From the NCBI GenBank assembly GCA_900169235.1, contig FWCC01000085.1, forward strand, positions 1 through 64,000: a stretch of 64,000 bases of DNA, given 5' to 3'. The stretch's first letter is position 1. Each line of letters opens with the position of its first letter. The position numbers and the translations under genes are program-made. Under the pieces are notes generated by a model. The model saw only the letters and a list, made by a program, of their open reading frames with translations. It made no database searches and was not told the origin of the DNA. The DNA is from Zarea fungicola. Its lineage: Eukaryota > Ascomycota > Sordariomycetes > Hypocreales > Cordycipitaceae. Shown in pieces: positions 35,395-47,338 of this stretch.

Positions 35395-37018
35395 GGCGAG
35401 GACAGGTGAGGTCCTGGTTTTGGCGATGTGGAATGGTTGAGTTGGGTGAAGCTTGCTTGCTGCCTAGGTCCTGGAAATTTCGCGGGTTTCGCGATGCTAT
35501 GCGTAGGCGTACAAAATTTCGGCGCCAGGTTAACCCGTGCTTAGTCAGCCACAAGTTAGTAGGACTTGCTTGGTACGGCTTGTTTAACTGCCACCTAATG
35601 AGGTACCAAGTACGTAGCTACAGGTAGATGTGCATTCTATGGAATGTCAATTTTCTCCTTTTATTTTCAAGAATTATCAAACCCTCTAAAGTATTTGAAA
35701 CCAATGTACAAGTCGTGAGTCGGTCCAGTTCCTGCACTGCGGCCTGTGATGGCCTAATGCGGCTAGTCTCAGATCGAGACCATCGGCCTACCTCATGACA
35801 ATGGACAGCATGGCCTTGTTGTATAATCATGTCTAAAATAGCCATGCATTCTCATAATTTATTCTTTCCAAGGAATGTTTTTGCCATTGTAGTCACAAAT
35901 CTCGCCGTAAAAGTGTTGAAAATGTTTAGTCTTGAAAGCCGCATTACAAACACTTTGATGACAGCAACTAACATTTATCAGTGTGAATTTCACTGCGTGC
36001 GGTTAGCGCTGTGGTAAGGAGCTGTCCGGAAGCACCTCCGTGCCACAGCCACATGCAGACTGCAGTTGAATGCTCGTATCCACCAAGCCCCGTGTGCGGC
36101 TGAGTACGTACCTTTCTTTGTACCTCTTTGCCTGGGTACGGATTAGTAGTTGACAAGTCTACAACAGCATTGCGCATCGACAATAGTCAATTGCTATTTT
36201 AAAAATTCCTTGGCATGATACAAAGAGAGCTGATTTGATGCCAACTTTTAGACAATATTGACAGGTGGCATAAAAGATGGGAGCCGGCCGCCGGATACCT
36301 CTCTGCAGTAGACCAGCATGCAGGCAGGGCACGGGCGACGGCTGTGACCCCTGGCCCGATTGTTAGCGCCGAATCTGGTGGGAGCTCACTGGAGGATGCA
36401 CTGGAGGACGGGCACTGGATCCATATTTTTAGGCCTGATTGAGCCAGCCGAGTGCCCGCAAAGTGCCCCGCCTCGTGTTGAATGGGGCACACAGCTTGCA
36501 GGCTGCTGGCTGGCCGCTGGAGCTGAGCCTGCTGAACCTCTCCAGCTGCAGAGGTGCTCAGCGCTGTTTGCAGGTGCTCAACCACCAATTGTGGCCGCTT
36601 TTGGTGGGACAAGGGGCAAGGCAAACTTGTCCCCTTCAGGCCAGCAAAGCTACATTTCCGTGATGCCGCGTCGCCTTGCATCGCCAGTGCTTCCCTCCCC
36701 CTTTCTTCCGTCGACTTCATCCTTCACCGTCCACGTCCCCGAGCTCTTTTCTTGCGGACTGGCTCTTCTTCCATCTTCTCTTCTCTTTTTCTTTACGGGG
36801 TTATTTTCAAGTAGTTCCTTTTGATTCGGTTCTGCTTTTTCCTAATCCACGTCTAGCTTCAAATTCACCACACTCATTCACATTTCCTTGACAATTTTTT
36901 TTTATTACTTGTCCGATTTATTCCTATACGCGACAAACCCACGTCGATAATTCCCGCTGGTCGCTCAAGTCCACGACGATCCAAATCTGCTTCGAACCCA
37001 TAGACTGAATACTCTACA
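35395..37018. other. Divergent promoter region of SF3A1 and PMT1
   Basis: 1.6 kb between two conserved genes. The 300 bases before PMT1 are pyrimidine-rich (runs of CT/TTC near 36690-36900), a common fungal core-promoter feature. A 173-codon minus-strand frame at 36199-36720 shows no domain and is not called. Confidence 0.55.
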
Positions 37019-39873
37019 ATGGCGAGACCAAGCTCGTCCCGCGGCAAAAGCCCCCAGCCGCCCAAGACAGTCTCCAAGCCTGCGACAAAGGCCAAGTCCA
37101 CCTCGTACCAGTCTGACGGCGTAGAGGACAATGATGTCTTTCTGCTCCCCGGCACCGATTACCTGGTCCTCTTGGCCCTGACTCTTGTTGGTGCCGCTGT
37201 GCGCATCTTTAGAATCTCCCAGCCCACCAGTGTCGTCTTTGACGAGGTCCAGTAAGCAAACGCAGAATCAACCAGCGAGAGACATCAACTAACAATATAC
37301 ACCCAGCTTCGGTGGCTTTGCTTCCAAGTACATCAAGGGAAAATTCTTCATGGACGTCCATCCACCGCTCGCCAAGATGCTCATTGCTCTCACCGGCTGG
37401 CTCGCTGGCTTCGACGGTGATTTCGACTTCAAGGACATTGGCAAGGACTACTTGGAGCCTGGTGTTCCCTACGTCGCCATGCGCCTCTACCCCGCTCTCT
37501 GCGGCATTGTTCTGATTCCCTGCATCTTCCTGACTCTCAAGGCCCTTGGATGCCGTACCTTCACTGCTACCATGGGTGCTGGTCTCATCATCTTTGGTGC
37601 GTCTCCAACCCACACCGCAACATGCATCATGCCAGCAACATGCGTCATGCTCATTGCTAACTCCCCTTGGTATAGAAAACGGTCTCCTCACCCAGGCTCG
37701 TCTCATCCTCCTCGATGCCCCCCTCGTCGCCGCCACCGCCTTCACTGCCCTCGCCTTCAACTGCTTCACCAACCAGCATGAGCTCGGCCCATCCAAGGCC
37801 TTCAGCCTCACCTGGTGGTTCTGGCTCTCCATGACCGGCCTCGGTCTCGGTATTACCGGCAGCATCAAGTGGGTTGGTCTCTTCACCATTGCCTGGGTTG
37901 GCGCCTTGACCCTCGTCCAGCTCTGGGTCCTGCTCGGTGATGCCAAAAACGTCAGCATCCCAACCCTCGCCAAGCACTTTTTCGCTCGCGTCTTCTGCCT
38001 CATCGTCATTCCCGCCACCTTCTACTTCGCCATGTTCGCCATCCACTTCATTTGCCTCGTCAACCCCGGTGACGGTGACGGCTTCATGAGCTCCGAGTTC
38101 CAGTCTACTCTCAACCACAAGGGTATGAGCGACGTCGCCGCCGATGTTCTCCTCGGCAGCCGTGTCACCATCCGCCACGTCAACACCCAGGGCGGCTACC
38201 TCCACTCTCACCCCCTCATGTACCCGACCGGATCCAAGCAGCAGCAAATCACCCTCTACCCCCACAAGGACGAGAACAACATCTGGCTGCTCGAGAACCA
38301 GACCCAGCCCCTCGGAAGCGACGGCGAGCCCATCAACGGAACCCAGGCCTGGGACAACCTTCCCGAGCCCCAATACATCACCGACGGCACCGTTCTTCGT
38401 CTTTTCCATACTCCCACCTTCCGCCGCCTCCACTCCCACGATGTCCGCCCCCCAGTGAGCGAGGCTGAATGGCAAAACGAAGTCTCTGCCTACGGTTATG
38501 AGGGCTTCGACGGCGACGCCAATGACTACTTCAAGGTCGAGATTCAAAAGTCCCTCTCGGACGGCGCCGCCGCCAAGGAGCGCCTCCGTACCATTGAGAC
38601 CAAGTTCCGTCTTGTCCATCTCATGACTGGCTGTGTCCTCTTCTCCCACAAGGTCAAGCTCCCCGACTGGGCCTCTGAGCAGCAGGAAGTCACCTGCGCC
38701 AAGGGCGGTAGTCTTCCCAACAGTCTCTGGTACATTGAGCATAACGAGCACCCCAAGCTTGGCGACGATGCCGAAAAGGTCAACTACCGCAAGCCCGGTT
38801 TCATTGGCAAGTTTATCGAGCTTCACAAGGTCATGTGGAAGACAAACGCTGGTCTGACCGACTCCCACGCCTGGGACTCTCGCCCCGAGTCTTGGCCCAT
38901 TCTCCGCCGCGGCATCAACTTCTGGGGCCGCGATCACACTCAAATCTACCTGCTCGGCAACCCCATTGTCTGGTGGTCCGTCACCGCCACCGTCGCCATC
39001 TGGGTCCTCTTCAAGGGAATCGCCATTCTCCGCTGGCAGCGCAGCTGCAACGACTACGCCAACCCCACCGTCAAGCGCTTCGACTACGAGATTGGCAGCT
39101 CCATTCTCGGCTGGGCCCTGCACTACTTCCCCTTCTTCCTCATGCAGCGTCAGCTCTTCCTCCACCACTACTTCCCCGCCCTCTACTTTGGTGTCATTGC
39201 CCTCAGCCAGCTCTTTGACTTTGCCACGTCCCGATTCGGCGGACTCGGCAAGAGCATGCCCGTCATCAACCGCCTCAGCACCTCGCTGTTCCTGGTCCTA
39301 GCCATTGCCGCCTTTGGTCTCTACAGCCCTCTGTCCTACGGTAACCAGTGGACCAAGGCCGAGTGCCAGACTCTCAAGCTCTTCCCCACCTGGGACTTTG
39401 ACTGCAACACCTTTTACGACAAGTACGACGACTACGTTCAGGCTAGCATCTCCGCCGCCTCAGCCAACGCGACCTCGGTCCCTTCTGTCCCCTCCATTGA
39501 GACCAAGATTGTCGCGCAGGAGGAGAAGATTGAGTTCCGTGATCAGGATGGCAACATTCTCAACGAGGAGCAGGTCGCTGCCCTCGAGGGCAAGGTTGAC
39601 TTTGAGACCAAGTACGAGACCAAGACCCGCGTCGTCGATGAGAAGGGTTCCGAGGTGCCTGTCCCCGAAGGCGGTTGGGATGGCAAGATTGGCGGCGCTG
39701 GCGTTGCGCCCCCTCACCCTGACGTAGAGGGTGTTGACGAAAAGACTGTCGCCAAGGACTCAAGCGCGGCCAAGGAGGCTGCCGCCAGCCGCGACGGCGA
39801 GAAGGAAGCCGAGGGCTCCAAGGCCAAGCCTGCCAGCGAAGGCAAGGAGGCCACTCGCAAGGATGAGCTGTAA
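37019..39873 (+). CDS. PMT1: Dolichyl-phosphate-mannose-protein O-mannosyltransferase (PMT1 subfamily)
   Basis: ER-membrane enzyme that transfers mannose from dolichyl-phosphate mannose to Ser/Thr of secreted proteins; PMT1-type usually pairs with PMT2-type. Three exons (introns 37252-37306 and 37597-37675) give 906 residues. After a cytosolic Ser/Lys/Pro tail the first helix ends at VRIFRISQPTSVVFDEVHFG, containing the catalytic D-E pair of lumenal loop 1. FMDVHPPLAKML is the family signature. Further helices follow, then lumenal MIR repeats (about 290-500) with HSHPLMYPTGSKQQQI and LRLFHTPTFRRLHSHDVRPP, then four or five more helices. The last 90 residues are a Lys/Glu/Ala-rich lumenal tail ending KDEL, a retrieval signal. 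Strong codon bias suggests high expression. Confidence 0.96.
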
Positions 39874-41285
39874 TCTGTCTCTTTTCAAACAAGAACAAAC
39901 GGGCATTATCGGTCTCTTTTCTCATGAACAATAAAAGACGTCAAAACATGTCACAAGATGCTTACTTTTGAAATGTAAAAAAGTCGGAAAGCTAAAAAAG
40001 TCATAATTGTATGCTGTTTCTTTTTGCTATTTTTTTCATGTTGCCTATACTTCTTTCCACCTGTTTTGTATCATGTCGGGTCGTTTTTTCGGATTAGGGA
40101 TATTTCTACATAATAATTCCACGTGTGGTTGATGATACTTTGCGTTCTTTGATGCCTTCCACCTGGCTCGGGTTGTAACGCATTGCTGTTTCTCTCTTGA
40201 CATCTCCGCTTCTCACATTGCGTTGAGCTTTGGAACCAGGTTTGGCAATTCACCAGATTTCTTGCACAGTGGCTGTGGTGTGGCAGTCCAGCTGTAGACA
40301 GAGGTGGAGTGTCTGTGTGATTAGAGTCGAGTATATGCCGGCATATACGGGCGAGGCCAAGCTAATAGAGTCACTTCCTCACGAAGAATAGTACGTGGGT
40401 AAAGAACGGCTGCAACCTAAATTCAAAAGCGATCATAACTTCTCACCCGTCCAAATGCGAGCGGAACATCTTGTCCTGACAATACAGTTCAGTTTGCGAG
40501 GGTGGTGTGCATGCAGCAGTGTCGCTACCAATCACCGGTGGTCATTTACCATTGGCACAGCCGCACAGCTCACTAGAGATGCCTCATCTGTGAAACGACT
40601 GGCCATTCCATCAACTGAGGCTTGTCCATGCATATGCATATGTGCCAACTCGTGTCTGGCCACTATTGGGCGACTGCTGTTCATTCACGCAACGTGTCTG
40701 TGGTAGCGATGAAAATGGTGACGACACATCGAACAGGATGGGCTGGCCCAGCTTTTATACCTATGGCGGGCGTGGAAGATGCTCAATTACCAAGCCCGAT
40801 CGTTGTCTAGCTGAAATGTGTCATTCTTCGCTACCATACGGCATTTGCATTACCTGATATTGGACGGACAGGGTGTGAGGCCTCCTGAGACGAGCGGGTT
40901 TACTGGCATGTCCAGATAATATCAGAGTCGGGCCGCAACGTCCTTGGAGCCTACCGATATCCAATGTGGCGATTGAGGGTGGTAGCTTGGCGATGTAGGT
41001 AACAAGCCATGTGTACGCCACCTGCAGGCCGCATCACCCGAGAGATGGCTGCTTGCTGAACAGACGAAGCAGAGCCATCTCCTTCGTTTCCTTCCCCATC
41101 AACATTGGGGACTTTCTGTTGTCATTTATTTTGCTATTTTGAAGTCAATAACAGTCTCATTCCCCTCTTATCAAGTCATCAATCGCGTTGCCGAAGCTTT
41201 CATTCTCACCCCAAGCTTGCAGGTAAAGTACGTCCGCCAGCATTTTTGCATCGCGTACCAGATCAAGACTAGCATTTCAGTCACG
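39874..41285. other. Intergenic, nothing recognised
   Basis: 3' flank of PMT1 and 5' flank of the next gene. A GTAAAG...TTTCAG pair just before the ATG at 41286 could be a 5' UTR intron (about 41222-41280). No other feature was seen. Confidence 0.45.
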
Positions 41286-42509
41286 ATGCCCGAAATACTT
41301 CACGCCCAGCTTGAAGAACTCGTTACGTCTGGCCAGGCCGCTATAACAGATGTAACGCACCTGGCGTCCTATAATTGGATTGAAGCAACGACGCCGACCA
41401 TTTTTGTGCCTGGAATACCGGCACGCTGGAACGCTCCAGAGACGCCCAAGCAACTAAACAAGGATTCTGGCCACATTTATATAGCCCAAAATGCGGCCCG
41501 CCATCCTGACAGTCCTCTTGAGCCATTATTCCGCTCTCTCTATGCCGAAAACGACTCGTTTGACATTGGCTCGGCCAATATAATTACTGACAGAAACAAC
41601 ATCCGCAAACTACTCTCATTCGTCAGTCCGGAGTTGAGTGAATATCCACCTGAAGAGTTCACCATCAATATTGAGGTTGTGAACAACACTGCCATATTGT
41701 GCCGCGACGAAACGGCAACGCACGTCTTCCTCGGCCCGGCTGACTTCCGGGGATTTGGGCACGAGTTTGAGAAAGCATACACGGTGAGCGAGGTTACTGG
41801 AAGCACCGGACACCATAGAGTTATCTCGTATCAGTTTTGCGGCTTGGCGTTGATTCTGCGCTATGAAACAGATGCTTACATGGGCGGTAGCACCAGCTCT
41901 AACCCTGGAGAGCCGGAAGGTGGCAGCATATCTCCAGGTGGGCCGACGGGAGGTTCCAGCTTCCCAGGCTCAAGGCTAATAATGAGACGGGGTGGTCGGC
42001 CGGTGCCTCTCGGATCGATAATTAAAATCAAGACGCGCACCATGGGACGACGGCTCGACTTCCGCAGCCTGGCGGAGCAGCTCTGGGCATCGCAGACGCC
42101 GAATCTCGTTCGAGCATATCATGACAAGGGGAAATTCTACGATCCCCAGATTGACAATGTCACCGCGCAGATTCAGCAATGGGAGGCGGCGAACCAATCC
42201 GGCTTGAGGAAGCTTGCTTGGCTGATGAAGAGAATCCCCGCCATGGCCAAGGATTGTGGTGGCAAAGCTACAATCAAGTACGATGCACAAGGCGACAAGT
42301 TGGTGATTTCACAAGACAGCAGCGGCAGGAAAATGCTACCAGCAGACTTGTACACCAAATGGGACACCGGAGCCCCTTGCGCCGAGTCTGAAACCCTCGC
42401 CACCGTCGCCGCCGCCGTGCAGGGAGCCATCGCTGATCCTGTCAAGGAGGGGAACGGGGCGGCGGGGGCAAAGCGCAATGACAACAGTGCTATTGCCGGC
42501 GGGGGGTGA
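41286..42509 (+). CDS. Fungal conserved hypothetical protein, N-terminal part
   Basis: A 407-residue frame starting MPEILHAQLEELV. Conserved-looking blocks are SYNWIEATTPTIFVPGIPARWNAP, GHIYIAQNAARHP, and RLDFRSLAEQLWASQTPNLVRAYH. A Gly/Ser/Pro-rich linker lies in the middle (about residues 200-225). I recall similar fungal proteins labelled geranylgeranyl pyrophosphate synthetase in databases, but no prenyl-synthase DDxxD motif is present, so that name is not adopted. The frame stops in a G6 run (42501-42506). The next frame overlaps it by 32 bases and appears to continue the same protein. A one-base change, an assembly error or an unusual splice are all possible. Confidence 0.7.
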   Translation: MPEILHAQLEELVTSGQAAITDVTHLASYNWIEATTPTIFVPGIPARWNAPETPKQLNKDSGHIYIAQNAARHPDSPLEPLFRSLYAENDSFDIGSANIITDRNNIRKLLSFVSPELSEYPPEEFTINIEVVNNTAILCRDETATHVFLGPADFRGFGHEFEKAYTVSEVTGSTGHHRVISYQFCGLALILRYETDAYMGGSTSSNPGEPEGGSISPGGPTGGSSFPGSRLIMRRGGRPVPLGSIIKIKTRTMGRRLDFRSLAEQLWASQTPNLVRAYHDKGKFYDPQIDNVTAQIQQWEAANQSGLRKLAWLMKRIPAMAKDCGGKATIKYDAQGDKLVISQDSSGRKMLPADLYTKWDTGAPCAESETLATVAAAVQGAIADPVKEGNGAAGAKRNDNSAIAGGG

Positions 42510-43059
42510 TTCTGCAGTCACTGCCGCCGGTTCCGGTCTGCCCTTTGCAGATCTCATCCAGTGCGGTCTGGAGAAGGGCTTCCGCGACATCTTTCGCCGC
42601 ATGCCGACGAAGCTGCCCGACTACCTCGTCCTCTGCGACTCTCTCAAGCGGCTCGCCGTCGACGTGTTGCAGGGGCAGCACATCCGGGAGCTCATGGCGG
42701 ACATGCGCCGAGGCAAAAGCGACTGGGATCCCGAGGAGCGCTGCCAAACTGGGGGGCAGAAGAGTCTCGCCCGAGACGCGGCTTTTAAGCTGCTCTATGC
42801 CTTCCTGGAGACGGAGTGCAAGAATGCCAACATGGCGTACAATGCCGCCCTGTTCGTGGTCTCGCATCGGCGCATCTTCATGTATAGGACGCGCAAGATG
42901 GTGCGGGAGGCATTTCTGCACCGCTTCACGCTTTCGCAAAAGCAGCGCAAGGAGTTCGATAAATGGCCCGTCGAGGGGAACGAGCTTGCGGGGTCAGACG
43001 AGGATGACAGGACAACATCAGAAGAAGATGTCTATTTCGACTCGGATTATTCGTTCTAG
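42478..43059 (+). CDS. Fungal conserved hypothetical protein, C-terminal part (frame-shifted continuation)
   Basis: A 193-residue frame with its own ATG at 42478, but the protein looks like the C-terminal module of the preceding one: FRDIFRRMPTKLPDYLVLCD, SLARDAAFKLLYAFLE, NAALFVVSHRRIFMYRTRKMVREAF. Removing one G from the G6 run would fuse both frames into one product of about 590 residues. A GT-AG pair at 42487-42517 also fits the phase but gives only 31 nt, too short for a normal intron. It may still be expressed separately. The function is unknown; the tail is acidic. Confidence 0.6.
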   Translation: MTTVLLPAGGDSAVTAAGSGLPFADLIQCGLEKGFRDIFRRMPTKLPDYLVLCDSLKRLAVDVLQGQHIRELMADMRRGKSDWDPEERCQTGGQKSLARDAAFKLLYAFLETECKNANMAYNAALFVVSHRRIFMYRTRKMVREAFLHRFTLSQKQRKEFDKWPVEGNELAGSDEDDRTTSEEDVYFDSDYSF

Positions 43060-45006
43060 GCAAGGGGGACAAGCAGTTTTTGCGAGGCCTAGTACAGCGC
43101 ATCTGGATTTATCGCTTCTTCAATCTGGCCAAAGAAGGACTTGAATGTATGTTGTTTTTAGTGCGTATGATATGGGACCAATTAAGTTTCCCGATTTACC
43201 TTGGTAACTGTGCAGTCTACGGCCATCTTGGCGAATGTGTAAGCGGCTGACGTTACATTCTGTTGTGGGCTTACATATTACCGCCGCTGACTTTTGTCGC
43301 GAACCCTGATTCACTCATCCCCAATTTGGGAATTTATCCGCACCGCGCTCCGCCGCATCGGGAAACGATCATCATGTCTAACAGATTTTGAAGGCGTTTA
43401 ACATTGATTGCAGTTACACGAATCAGGGTGCTTTTGGCACGAGGGTTCAGCGCTAGGCGTGATACAGTAACAAGGCTCGATTTATTCGGCAGGGGTCAAT
43501 TTCACAATGAAGACATCTCATCAGCTTGGCTCACCTGTCGACATGCTCCTAGAACACTGTGGGCTCTTGCAAATCTTACATTACTAGGCGGATGTGCTGA
43601 TGGCCTAAACTATAATCCACGTGGTTTCGGTTTCAGAGTTATAAATAGTACGACGAAACATGTTGCCTTGGCGCACGAGGCTGTTGCCGCGTTTGAAACA
43701 TGGGCTGAGCTCACGCAACTTTTTTAACAGTTATTCGGACATAGCAAGCCTCAGCAGTATTGGACTAGATGTTCACATAGCATTCAAAGTAGAATCGCAA
43801 AGTTGCGAGAGACCTCTTTGAGATATATGAGCCCTCTCAGCAAAGGAGCAATGCGGCCACTTGTCAGCACAACTTGATTTAATCATCACTTATTACGCAG
43901 CTCAATGGCTCTGCCATTCTCATCTTTTCAGCTCATCATGATAATCGTGCAGATTTCGAAGAATTCATGGGGAGTCAAACAGAGTCAATAAATCTAAAGA
44001 AATCCTCGCGCGATTCATGGTCTTCAGCAGCCTCTTAATCGCGCCGCTCACAGCAGTCAAGCAATGCCGAAAAGTTTCTTCAAAGAGCAGTTTCTCGTTA
44101 CTGTGGAATTAGGGGTACAGCAGGATCAATGGCAAGTAACTGCCGGCATGCCTACGTACAAGGAAAAGCCAGCGCCTCATGTAACATAATGTTGCATGGT
44201 GCACGATTAAGCAGATGGAAAAAGCCGACGGCTCTACTTCGCCATATCAAAACCAGGCCATCCGACATCTAATTATATTTAATTAGTCTCGAGGGCAGAA
44301 TTACCAGCTGCCTAAATTCAAGGATAAAACGTAGGCCCATAAGCTGTGGCTCTGTATTGGGGCAGGGGACTAGTTGGTTGAAGCTGGTCCCGATAACGGC
44401 AGAGTTCCAAATCCCAGCATCAATCGGGGTTTAAAGTGATTTAAGTTGCCTCGGGTGTATTACGGTTTAGGTGGTTGACTGAAACGAGAATGGTGGGGGA
44501 AACATGCGTTTACAGATCTACTTCAACTCCCGATTTCGACCGGGCTACAGTTTCACCACTTCATTTTACCGCGACTTATTACCCCAGATGCGCCAACTGA
44601 CTCGGTGAAGTGCGGTCGTCACGGCTGAAGCGGCACCTACTTGGAGAACCTTTAAGCTTGTGGGATAAGACTTCTGTAAAATACCTCTCTGCTCCTCCTG
44701 CTATAAATGAAGGGGACAGTGGCTGGTTGGTATTGATTCAGGTTTATTTATGTGGAGATTCAGTGCCGGCAGTTGTGGCGATTAATTCCAAGTTACTAAA
44801 GGCATACGCTTGTGTTTGGACTTTTGACTAGTGCTGCAATACACAGTGGTATTTCTCCGAATGGGGGTGAGTGTTTATTCTTACCAAGTATATATCTTGG
44901 CAAGTATCGTTGCTTCTTTGGCTTTAAGAATTACTCTACTATTTGACCATCAACATAACAGTTCTTCCTTGTATTCATATATATTGCCTTCTAAATAAAC
45001 ATTACA
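43060..45006. other. Gene-poor stretch of 1.9 kb
   Basis: No convincing gene. A 107-codon plus-strand frame at 43404-43727 lacks any domain. A TATATAT at 44978-44984 lies very close to the chitosanase ATG and its role is unclear. Confidence 0.45.
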
Positions 45007-46070
45007 ATGCTTCTCAAGTCAATTTCTCCCCTCGCCGCTGTCACCGGCCTCGCCAGCGCCGCCGGCCTCATCCGAGACACCATCCCTACAAGTGTTGATG
45101 GCTCCCAGTATAACAGCCCTACAGCTGGTCCCCCTAGCAGCTGGTTTGCTGGTGACCCGTCTTTGCCTATTAGCGAAATTGTCTCTGCCGCTGCTAGTAT
45201 GACCAAGGTGCCCAAGGATGCTAGCTACGTCCTTGGAAATGATAACTCTAAAAAGGCTACCATTTACAGTGACTGGGCAACTTTCTCCAAGGTAAGCATA
45301 GCGGGAGAAAGGGAGAGAGAGAAAATTCATAAAAGAAAACAGGCTGTCATTTCTAACATGGGGGTTTTAGGGCGCTGCCTACGCATTTGTTGCCGATATG
45401 GATGTCGACTGTGATGGACTTGACTCGGCCTGCAAGGTAAGCTGCCAGTTTTTACGGCCAGAACAAAAAAGAAGAAAAATATGCTGGCCCTGAGACTGCT
45501 CCTAATATCTTTTATGTATAGGGCAATGACGATGGCCAGAGTCGGACCGACTTTGGAGCTCTTGCTGCCTATGAGGTCCCATTCGTTGTTATCCCAGATA
45601 CGTTTGCCACAGAGCACGCGTCTGAGCTTAAGGGTAACAATGTTGTTGCTGTTATCTGGTATGTAAAGACTTTTTAAAATGGAAAGGAGTAAGAATGTTT
45701 GAAAACTAACTGAGACACCCTAGTGGTGGTAAACTTTACTATGGTGTCTTTGGTGACACTGATGGCGACTCTCCTCAGGAGATTGGTGAAGCTTCGTGGC
45801 TCATGGCCAATACCTGCTTCCCTAATCAAGGGCTTAATGGCGGCAATGGACACAGAACTGCCGATGTCACCTGTAAGAACACCTTCGTCTTTTTCAAAGG
45901 AAAACTAGTAACCTTTCTCTGCTCTAGACATCTTCTTTACTGGAGCCGACTCTGTCATTCCTAAGAGCGCCCTTGGCAAGAACTACCTTACCAACTTTGC
46001 AGCCCTTAAGAACCTTGGTGACTCTAAGATGCGTGATTTGGTTACCAGCCTTAACTTGAGTTCTAAGTAG
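45007..46070 (+). CDS. GH75 chitosanase, secreted
   Basis: Endo-chitosanase of glycoside hydrolase family 75, cutting partly deacetylated chitin outside the cell. Five exons join across introns 45292-45370, 45437-45521, 45659-45723 and 45873-45927, giving 259 residues. A signal peptide comes first (LLKSISPLAAVTGLASA). The catalytic region is YYGVFGDTDGDSPQEIGEAS: the aspartate of DTDGD and the glutamate of GEAS match the two acids known for GH75. Cysteines in DCDGLDSACK and CFPN are likely disulfides. The C-terminus carries FFTGADSVIP and ends LNLSSK. The length is standard and no defect is visible. It may serve fungal wall turnover, mycoparasitism or chitosan use. Confidence 0.94.
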
Positions 46071-47338
46071 GGTCTACCTGCCACATGTTGCAGAACGCTA
46101 GAAGTAGCAGCCATATAGCCACGTTTGGCCAGCACATGTGCATAGATAACTGGTGACAATCCCAGCTAGAAATACATCAACATTACTTTTCACCTCTTTC
46201 TGTCGATTAGAACACTGAAGACGACACAGATGACGAAACTATTAACCTTTAACTTTTTTAAGAGTAGAGGCCCGTCATTCCTAGCGAGTGTTACAAACCT
46301 CGCACATCGGCTAGGGCGACCTGAAGGAGCGACCAGGTAGGTGCTGTAACGATGACTTTTTGCGAGTCACAGCAGGTCTGCTTCTCAGAAAGTGAGTTAG
46401 GCTTGTCTGAATTGTTAGTTGTATCTTGTACGTAGATATAGTTGACAGTAGAACTCTCAATGGCGAAATGTTGCTTAGGTTGATCAATAGGAATCTGAAC
46501 TATCCAGACTAGCAATGGTCCTTTCGGCTTGTAATATGCTACTTTGACTCTTTATTGTGTCTCTAGGATCACTTGGCTGATGTTCCGATCTCAGTTATCC
46601 TTTATAGACGGACCATTTAAATGATCCAATGTGTTGTGAATCATGGAAGCAACTGTTAGGAAGCATAAAGCTGGCGAGAATTGACAGCAGTTCGCGCAAA
46701 AGGTCTATTTCGAGGCAAAAGGAAATATTAGAAGTCTTGACACCGCAATCAAACACTAGGGTTTGCATATCAATGTATTCTCACATTTTCTAGCTAACTC
46801 AGAGGCAGAGTTTTCCTGTAATTTCCTTGCTGCGTCTCGCTCCACTGTGTGACTTTGAGCACTGGAACTGGCTTGCCCGCCATAGTGACTCATCAGCGCC
46901 TTTGGCATGCTATAAGTTGCGCGACTGACTGATATGAGAGTTGGGGCTTCAGCACTGAGAGCTTATCTAGTATTACTGTTGCTTGCGTACCATCTTGACA
47001 TAAGTTGACTACAGATTTCGCCAGTACAAGGAGGGACTAATCCATACAATCCATGGCCAGTCTTCGATTTGCCCCCAGTAGTTTCTATTCGGAACGGTAT
47101 ATTTTAGCGAAGAATGACAAGGCGCTTAGCGTGGTGACATTGGCTGCAGCACTGGCTGTGACATCTACGCATTTCTGGCTCACAGTCTGTCGAGATGCTA
47201 GTGATATTTCTCGCTATAAATTCCTTGACTAGTCCTAGTATCTATGCCCACGTTTTATTATAATCTGACAATGCCTGCAGCAGTCGGTTGTTGACGGCCG
47301 TGCTGGCCGCATTGCAGAGATTCCCAAAGAAGGGGAGC
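46071..47338. other. Intergenic, nothing recognised
   Basis: Only very short frames are present on both strands. It is the 3' flank of the chitosanase and of the minus-strand secreted-protein gene. Confidence 0.45.

Noticed and set aside
36199..36720. 173-codon minus-strand frame between SF3A1 and PMT1
   Set aside because: No domain, odd composition, and it overlaps the pyrimidine-rich PMT1 promoter.
37657..39168. 503-codon minus-strand frame over PMT1
   Set aside because: Antisense shadow produced by strong codon bias of the PMT1 gene.
41286..42509. Naming the protein geranylgeranyl pyrophosphate synthase
   Set aside because: No aspartate-rich DDxxD motifs or prenyl-synthase fold signature; the recalled database label appears to be a transferred error.
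43404..43727. 107-codon frame after the conserved hypothetical gene
   Set aside because: No domain and no supporting composition; likely chance.
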